Both the position numbers and the translations under genes were made by a program. Positions 30,346-35,694 of a DNA stretch of 35,694 bases are shown piece after piece. Position 1 is the first letter of the stretch. Every line of letters starts with the position of its first letter. A model generated the notes under the pieces. The model searched no databases. It was not told where the DNA came from and saw only the letters and a list, made by a program, of their open reading frames with translations. The DNA comes from Pseudomonadota bacterium (GTDB lineage: Bacteria; Desulfobacterota; Desulfobulbia; Desulfobulbales; Desulfocapsaceae): NCBI GenBank assembly GCA_018821785.1, contig JAHJLI010000056.1, positions 1 to 35,694 on the forward strand, given 5' to 3'.

Positions 30346-32514
30346 ATGGACGGAAAAACAGAAGAGCCTGGAGTAGTGCAAAGCGTTGCCGGTTCACAAC
30401 TTGCGGGACGCCGGAAGATTCGTGCGAAACTGTTGTGGTCGTTTATGACGATGATTGCTCTTACCCTTGCGGTAATAGCAATAACCTTGATCTCACAGAC
30501 CTACGCTCAAAAAACAATTGAAACCCTGGTGCAGGTCCACGGCAAGATTGCCAGACTGAGCCTGGAAACCGAAAACACCCTTCGTGTAATGCAACGCTAT
30601 GAAAAGGATTTTCTTCTCAATCATGAAAAGAAAGGCATTCGCGAAGCCAAGGAACTGTATCTGAATCCCTTTATTGCTCTTGGTGGTGAGGCGTATCGCA
30701 CACTTTATCAGATTCAGCAGTTGGCGAAAACACCTCAAGATATTGATGCAGCACAAACGGCAATGGACTCCATCAACGAATATCTCAGCGCCTTTGTTGG
30801 TACCGTTAACATTCTCGAGCTGCGTGTCGACAAGGAATTTGGTGAGTTGGTCAAGTTACGGCAGAGTCTTGACAACCTCGGCGCCACGGTCGCTTCTTTA
30901 AATCTTGCCCCGGTTCAGAACAGCTTTTTCCTGCTCAAAGCAGCCCTGCAGGAATACCTCATGGTTCCCGACCGGGAAATCAGCGCCAAAGTAAAAGAAC
31001 GGAGAACCGCCTTTGTGAACTCTGTTGAATCATCGGTAATAGTTTCACCTGCCAAAGCAAAATTGATGGAACAGTTGAAGGAATTTGACAAATGGTTTGT
31101 CGAGGTAGGCAACACCGACGGCATAATAGCTGCCAGGACGGTCGGCTATCAGGATGCGGCAAAACGGGCGGAACCGGCCATCAAATCATTCCTTAATTTT
31201 GCCATTACCAATGAGGCGAAGGCGACCAAGAACATGGAGGATACAGCCGCCCTGGTCTTGAAAGTTGTGCTGGCTGTAGGTATCTTCTCCGTTCTCCTGG
31301 CAGTCTTTATTGCTGCTAAGCTGTCACGGGGGCTTACCAGCCAGGTAGGCCACATCATGGGCCTTCTCGATGAAATTGGCAGGGGTAATTATCAGGCTCG
31401 TACCGAGGTTGTAAGTAATGACGAACTGGGAGTAATGGCATCAACATTGAACGGTATGCTCGATAATATCACAGTGCTCATTCAGAGCCAGGAAGAGCGT
31501 GATACCATTCAGGAATCGATCATGAAGCTGTTGGAAGAGATCAGTGCCTTGAGCGATGGCGATTTTACCGGTAGAGCCGAGGTAACAGAAGACATGACCG
31601 GTGCCATTGCCGATTCTTTCAACGCTATGGCTGACCAGTTCTCCGATATTATTAGTAAGGTTAAGGTGGCGACCGAATCTGTCGATACCACCTCGGATCA
31701 GGTTTCCCGTCAGACCATGACCCTCGCACAGAAAAATATGGAGCAGGTGAAGGAGGTTTCCGGGGCAGTTCTGGCAATTGAGAAGATGGCCCAATCGATT
31801 CGGGAGGTTGCCACTAACGCCCAACGGTCGGCGACGGTATCTCGTCAATCGAGGGTGAACGCCCAGGAAGGCGCGTTGGCGGTTACCGCGACCAACAAAG
31901 CTATGGCCGATATTCGCGAGCAGATCAATGAAACTGCCCGCTCCATCAAACGACTTGGTGAAAGCTCCCTGGAGATCGGCAACATTGTGCAGATTATCGA
32001 CGATATCGCCGACCGCACCTCCATTCTGGCACTCAACGCTTCCATTCAGGCAGCCATGGCTGGTGAGGCCGGCCATGGTTTTGCGGTAGTTGCCGATGAG
32101 GTGCAGCGTCTCGCTGATAATTCGAGTAACTCTACCAAGCAGATCGATGTTCTGGTCAAGAGTATTCAGAATGAAATCAAAGAGGTTAGTAACCGCATTG
32201 ATGATGGTATCAGCAAGGTTGTGCAGGGTTCTAAGCTTGCTGACGGTGCCCATGCCAAGCTTCAGGAAATTGAGAAGGTTTCCAATGATCTGGCAGAACT
32301 GATCGAGGCCATTACTGCGGCTACCACAGAGCAGGTGCATGTTTCCGAGACCATATCTCAGACCATGAAAGGGGTCGGTGAGATCAGCCGCGAATCGTCA
32401 CTTTCTTCACAGGATACGGCGGCATCGATGAACGTCTTGAGTAGAACCGCTCGGGAGCTGCATTCGGCAGTTGAGGTTTTCAAAATCGGAGAAACCGAAG
32501 CGGATTTAGCCTAA
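30346..32514 (+). CDS. Methyl-accepting chemotaxis protein with a large periplasmic helical domain
   Basis: A 722-residue transmembrane receptor. TM1 lies at about 29-51 (LLWSFMTMIALTLAVIAITL), followed by about 250 periplasmic residues that look all-helical, with VMQRYEKDFLLNHEKKGIRE near the start, a pattern of HBM-type (helical bimodular) sensor domains. TM2 lies at about 302-325, then HAMP and a second HAMP-like helix pair. The cytoplasmic signalling tip reads DIADRTSILALNASIQAAMA then GEAGHGFAVVADEVQRLADN (about 550-590). ASIQAAMAGEAGHGFAVV resembles PilJ-type receptors of type IV pilus chemosensory systems more than flagellar MCPs. The chosen ATG at 30346 has GGAG 5 nt upstream; the open frame from 30259 is unsupported. 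A binding-protein gene starts 16 bp after the stop, so the two are co-transcribed. Confidence 0.93.
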   Translation: MDGKTEEPGVVQSVAGSQLAGRRKIRAKLLWSFMTMIALTLAVIAITLISQTYAQKTIETLVQVHGKIARLSLETENTLRVMQRYEKDFLLNHEKKGIREAKELYLNPFIALGGEAYRTLYQIQQLAKTPQDIDAAQTAMDSINEYLSAFVGTVNILELRVDKEFGELVKLRQSLDNLGATVASLNLAPVQNSFFLLKAALQEYLMVPDREISAKVKERRTAFVNSVESSVIVSPAKAKLMEQLKEFDKWFVEVGNTDGIIAARTVGYQDAAKRAEPAIKSFLNFAITNEAKATKNMEDTAALVLKVVLAVGIFSVLLAVFIAAKLSRGLTSQVGHIMGLLDEIGRGNYQARTEVVSNDELGVMASTLNGMLDNITVLIQSQEERDTIQESIMKLLEEISALSDGDFTGRAEVTEDMTGAIADSFNAMADQFSDIISKVKVATESVDTTSDQVSRQTMTLAQKNMEQVKEVSGAVLAIEKMAQSIREVATNAQRSATVSRQSRVNAQEGALAVTATNKAMADIREQINETARSIKRLGESSLEIGNIVQIIDDIADRTSILALNASIQAAMAGEAGHGFAVVADEVQRLADNSSNSTKQIDVLVKSIQNEIKEVSNRIDDGISKVVQGSKLADGAHAKLQEIEKVSNDLAELIEAITAATTEQVHVSETISQTMKGVGEISRESSLSSQDTAASMNVLSRTARELHSAVEVFKIGETEADLA

Positions 32515-32530
32515 AAAACATAGAGAACTT

Positions 32531-33703
32531 ATGCAAAGAACTGTTGGGATTTTTTTTCTGAGTCTTGCGGTAATTGTTGCTGTATGCAGCAATGGTTTTG
32601 GAGCTGACGGTGTTATTCGAATCGGCTTTAATATAGCCCAAACCGGGATGTTTGAGTTGGTAGGTAAAAATGCTATAAAAGCTGGTGAACTGGTACGAAA
32701 AGATATCGAAAAAGCAGGGGGACTTCAAGTCGGCGGTAAAACCTATACGGTTGAGTTCCTTTACGGTGATCACACCTCGGATCCCTCAGTTGCAGGTGCT
32801 CTTGCGATAAAGCAGATCAGCCAGGAGAAGGTGCTGGGTATTATTGGACCGCTCATCAGTCGCCAGGCGATCCCCGTTGCTCAGATGGCTCAGGCCTACG
32901 CGACGCCAATGATTTCTCCTTGGTCCACGTCGCCACTTACCACCAAGGATCGCCCTTTTGTTTTTCGTACCTGTTTCGTCTTTACCATTCAGGGACCGGT
33001 TCTCACCAAGTTTGCCGCCAGTCAATTTAAGGCCACCAGGGCAGCGGTGCTCTATGATATTATAAGTGCCTATCCCCGGGGGATGGCAAACAGTTTCAAA
33101 GAGGCCTTTGAAGCGGTGAACGGCCCCGGTTCGGTGGTTGCCTTCGAGGAATTCAGGACCGGTGAAGTGGACTTCAGCAAGCAGCTGAATCGGATAAAGG
33201 GATCAGGAGCTCAGTTCCTTTTCACTCCGCAGCATTATAATGAGGTGCCTCTTATTGTCAGGCAGGCAAAGAAAATGGAAATCACGATGCCTGTCGTAGG
33301 CAGTAACTCCTGGGCCGGGGGTGACCTTATAGGCGAGTGCGGAAGTGACTGCAACGGGTTGTTCTTCACTGGAAATTATGCACCGGGCAATGCCAAGGGA
33401 TTAAACAAGGAGTTCGTGGAGACCTTTTCCAAAGCTTATGGAAACAACCCTGATGAGCCTGCGGCACTTACTTGGGATGCTGTGCGATTGCTGATCCAGG
33501 CGATCAAAAATACCGGACAGTTGTCTGGGGATTTGGTGCGGGACCGCAAGGCTGTAAAGGAGGCTCTGGGCCAGATTAAAGATTTTGATGGAGCATCAGG
33601 AAAGATCAGTTTCGACGGGAACGGCGATCCCAGCAAATGTGCGGTCATCGTCAAAATCGATGAGAAGGGTGTTTTTACCGCCCATGATTCGGTTTGCCCC
33701 TAA
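32531..33703 (+). CDS. Periplasmic branched-chain-amino-acid-type binding protein (Peripla_BP_6), orphan
   Basis: A 390-residue protein with a type I signal peptide (MQRTVGIFFLSLAVIVAVCS, cleaved near GFGA). The mature part is the LivJ/LivK-like type I binding fold: IRIGFNIAQTGMFELVGKNA, then YGDHTSDPSVAGALAIKQIS, VLGIIGPLISRQAIPVAQMA, then ISPWSTSP, and a second domain with AAVLYDIISAYPRGMANSFK and VVGSNSWAGGDLIGECG. Amino acids, amides or aromatic acids are common ligands of the family. No permease or ATPase genes lie nearby. It starts 16 bp after the chemoreceptor gene, so it may serve that receptor as a ligand-presenting protein rather than a transporter; this is inference. The AGAGAAC ribosome-binding site is weak, consistent with translational coupling. 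Confidence 0.9.
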   Translation: MQRTVGIFFLSLAVIVAVCSNGFGADGVIRIGFNIAQTGMFELVGKNAIKAGELVRKDIEKAGGLQVGGKTYTVEFLYGDHTSDPSVAGALAIKQISQEKVLGIIGPLISRQAIPVAQMAQAYATPMISPWSTSPLTTKDRPFVFRTCFVFTIQGPVLTKFAASQFKATRAAVLYDIISAYPRGMANSFKEAFEAVNGPGSVVAFEEFRTGEVDFSKQLNRIKGSGAQFLFTPQHYNEVPLIVRQAKKMEITMPVVGSNSWAGGDLIGECGSDCNGLFFTGNYAPGNAKGLNKEFVETFSKAYGNNPDEPAALTWDAVRLLIQAIKNTGQLSGDLVRDRKAVKEALGQIKDFDGASGKISFDGNGDPSKCAVIVKIDEKGVFTAHDSVCP

Positions 33704-33905
33704 GCCCGATAATCGGAATTCTTCACGAAAAATTCTTCGCAAAAAAACTGTAGATAATTTTTTTTTGGACTAACCTCGACCCAGAGGTAGAGATGTAAGC
33801 ATTTTTATAAAGATTGTCGGGGCACATTCTTTAGAAACGGCAGGTGGTCCATCTTACTTCGATGCCCAGACTGTCGGAATTTCATTTAACGTTCAGGGGC
33901 TTGTC

Positions 33906-35694
33906 ATGACCGACTCACGCGTCATTTCTACCGAGACTGAGAGGAATATTCTGCTGTATCTCAAGTCGCAACAGGTGCTTTCCGGGAATGTTGACGTATG
34001 CGTAAAAAATGTCAAGAAAACAGGAACCCTTCAGGTTCGTAAAGGTCAGGTCGCAAGCGCAGTCTGCGGCAAGCTGAGTGGTAATGGAGCGTTTCTTACT
34101 CTGGCAGCCATTCAAGATGGAGATATTCAGGCGGAAACATCCACTGGGTCGGTGGAGAGCAACGTTTCTCTCAGTCTCACCTTGGTGGAAAGACTGCTGA
34201 GTAGATTGCCCGGTCTTTCACCGGCTGCTAAGAGTTGCGATGAAGAGGAAAGCCTCCAGCAGGCAATTCATCTCATCTATCAGTTTAGACGGACGGAGGC
34301 CGGCTCAAAACTGGTCGAAGTCCTGCGCAGCAACCGCTTTTATTATCCGGCGTGGCTTTGGCATTCCCGGTTGATGATCCGCCAAGATTATTTAAAAAAG
34401 GCGTTGGCCGAGGCACGAAAATGGGGCAATTGTGATCCGGCCGTACAGCGGGAGATAGAAAAAATCGAACCCCAGCTCGGTGGCTCGCAGGAAACGGTGA
34501 AGCGATGCATCTATTGCTGGTCTGTAATTACTGTTGGCGAAATACGTTGCAAGACCTGCCAGGGTATGTTGCGTATTGCTGATGGTTACCTTCCTGAGAG
34601 CAGCAGCAGTTCCGAACTGGCTCATGCCATCCAGGCATACGAACGGGAATTGCAGACCCACCCAGAGAATTCTCGCATTGCCTACTGTCTGTGTCTCGGC
34701 CACTTTTCCCTTGGCAACATCGATCGGGCAAGGGAATTTATCAATAAGGCGCTGCAGATATCGCCACTGGAGCCGATATTTACCAGGGCCGCAACCCTCT
34801 TGCTGAAACAGACGGCACCGGTTGCCAAACCTTTGAAACAGGTGGACAAGGCGGTTCCCGAACCACGCGCAACCAGCGCTCCTGTGACTTCTGCAAAGCA
34901 AAAAACTATTTTGGTGGTTGAAGACAGTAAGACCTCCCGAAAAGTTATCAGCATGCTGCTCGAGCGCAAGGGATACGCCATTGTCGAGGCGAAAAGCGGT
35001 TCGGAGGCGCTGCAAAGGAGCGAAGAGGGGGTGCCTGACCTGGTTCTGCTAGATGTGATGCTTCCAGATATGACTGGTTACGAGGTACTTTCGAGACTAA
35101 GGCAGAGTACTGGATTGGCCGAGGTGCCCGTGATCATGCTTACCGGTAAGAGCAAGCCTTCAGATCGATTGAAGGGCTTGTTCCATGGCTCGAATGAGTA
35201 TCTGACCAAACCCTTTGATCCCGCAAAGCTCCTGGCAGTAATTGAGAAATATCTTGAAAAGCCGATGGCTGCGCCGGGTGCACCAGTACCTGCCAGTGAC
35301 AAAAAGACCGAACCTGCTGCTCTGCCCATAGCAAAGCCCGCGCAAGTATCGGCTGCACCTGCCCCGGTAAAAGTTGCACCACATCCCAAGTCGGTTGCAC
35401 CGAGCCCCGCAGTGGTAAAAAAGAGTGAGCCTGCGACTCCGGTTGTGGTGGTCCCGGTAAGCAAGGCTCCGGTCAAACCGGCTGTGGTTGTGACACCACC
35501 TGCCACCTCGGCCGCTGCCGTGGTTCGGGAAACGAAAGGTGGAAATACGGATAAAACGGTTTTGGTGGTCGAGGACAGCCCGACCTCAAGAAAGGTTATA
35601 TCGATGGTTTTGGCCAAGCGGGGATATACAATAGAGGAAGCAGCAACCGGTGGGGCTGCTTTAAGGAGGATGGAGGCGATTCTGCCAAATCTCA
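33906..35694 (+). CDS. DUF4388-like / zinc-ribbon / TPR / tandem receiver protein (C-terminus cut by window edge)
   Basis: An open frame from the ATG at 33906 (AGGGG 6 nt upstream) runs through the window end, giving 596 codons. Residues about 1-90 resemble DUF4388 (VLSGNVDVCVKN ... GTLQVRKGQVASAVCGKLSG), a domain common in deltaproteobacterial motility regulators. A zinc ribbon follows with Cys201, Cys204, Cys215 and Cys218 (CIYC ... CKTC), then TPR-like helices at about 235-300. The first receiver (about 333-455) starts KTILVVEDSKTSRKVISMLL and has LVLLDVMLPDMTG with Asp383 as acceptor. A Pro/Ala/Val/Lys linker of about 95 residues leads to a second receiver that begins KTVLVVEDSPTSRKVISMVL near residue 555. 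The two receiver openings are nearly identical, as after a duplication. With the PilJ-like receptor two genes upstream, it probably belongs to a type IV pilus or gliding chemosensory cluster continuing beyond the window. Confidence 0.85.
   Translation, partial: MTDSRVISTETERNILLYLKSQQVLSGNVDVCVKNVKKTGTLQVRKGQVASAVCGKLSGNGAFLTLAAIQDGDIQAETSTGSVESNVSLSLTLVERLLSRLPGLSPAAKSCDEEESLQQAIHLIYQFRRTEAGSKLVEVLRSNRFYYPAWLWHSRLMIRQDYLKKALAEARKWGNCDPAVQREIEKIEPQLGGSQETVKRCIYCWSVITVGEIRCKTCQGMLRIADGYLPESSSSSELAHAIQAYERELQTHPENSRIAYCLCLGHFSLGNIDRAREFINKALQISPLEPIFTRAATLLLKQTAPVAKPLKQVDKAVPEPRATSAPVTSAKQKTILVVEDSKTSRKVISMLLERKGYAIVEAKSGSEALQRSEEGVPDLVLLDVMLPDMTGYEVLSRLRQSTGLAEVPVIMLTGKSKPSDRLKGLFHGSNEYLTKPFDPAKLLAVIEKYLEKPMAAPGAPVPASDKKTEPAALPIAKPAQVSAAPAPVKVAPHPKSVAPSPAVVKKSEPATPVVVVPVSKAPVKPAVVVTPPATSAAAVVRETKGGNTDKTVLVVEDSPTSRKVISMVLAKRGYTIEEAATGGAALRRMEAILPNL

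Noticed and set aside
33704..33905. c-di-GMP or other riboswitch ahead of the double-receiver gene
   Set aside because: The 202-bp gap lacks the conserved core of the known classes; only short AT-rich repeats (AATTCTTC twice) and a T-run are visible.
1..35694. CRISPR array, tRNA or rRNA genes
   Set aside because: No regularly spaced direct repeats, no tRNA cloverleaf with TTC-loop signature and no rRNA sequence were recognised anywhere in the window.

Overview
The window is chromosomal DNA from a Gram-negative, motile or surface-associated bacterium. Secreted and outer-membrane-type proteins, PEP-CTERM sorting, several large sensor kinases, a chemoreceptor, and the particular decayed transposases and group II intron together suggest a Desulfobacterota (deltaproteobacterial, perhaps Desulfobulbales-like) genome. 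That placement is inference from gene content; no rRNA or other marker gene is present.

Layout. (1) 1-3230: glycerol uptake and catabolism on the minus strand: glpR, glpD and the 5' end of an ABC transporter ATPase (glpS) that runs off the left edge. (2) 3228-8120, plus strand: an EamA transporter, then a translationally adjacent pair of FIST sensor protein and large hybrid histidine kinase (GAF-PAS-HisKA-HATPase-REC-HPt). (3) 8121-19000: an accessory region full of mobile-element debris: an IS91-type transposase fragment, three remnants of one REP/Y1-type transposase element (one with both inverted ends), an IS1634-type remnant and a collapsed group II intron. Between the debris lie a PEP-CTERM protein behind a convincing sigma-54 promoter, a secreted TPR protein, a small membrane protein, a gene interrupted by an in-frame TAG, a secreted subtilisin-like protease with a partner protein sharing its N-terminal domain, and an orphan gene bracketed by two copies of the REP-type element. 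(4) 19002-22646: an exported MsrA-MsrB fusion with a Fur-box-like site upstream, a small Pro/Arg-rich secreted protein, a DUF2784 membrane protein, a cupin and a CBS-pair protein. (5) 22864-26981, minus strand: FecR-domain protein, OmpA-type lipoprotein and CHASE2 hybrid histidine kinase, probably one operon. (6) 27368-30021: upp and a single-chain transketolase. (7) 30346 to the right edge, plus strand: a chemoreceptor, an orphan periplasmic amino-acid-type binding protein, and a DUF4388-like/zinc-ribbon/TPR/REC-REC protein that runs off the right edge.

How they fit together. Three separate signalling modules (FIST-kinase, FecR-OmpA-CHASE2 kinase, and chemoreceptor-binding protein-double receiver) lie within 31 kb. 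The least explained items are the protease/partner pair at 13249-16653, the sigma-54-controlled PEP-CTERM gene with paired TTCCGGAA palindromes, and the gene trapped between the two REP-type element copies. All functional statements come from reading motifs by eye; no database search was run.
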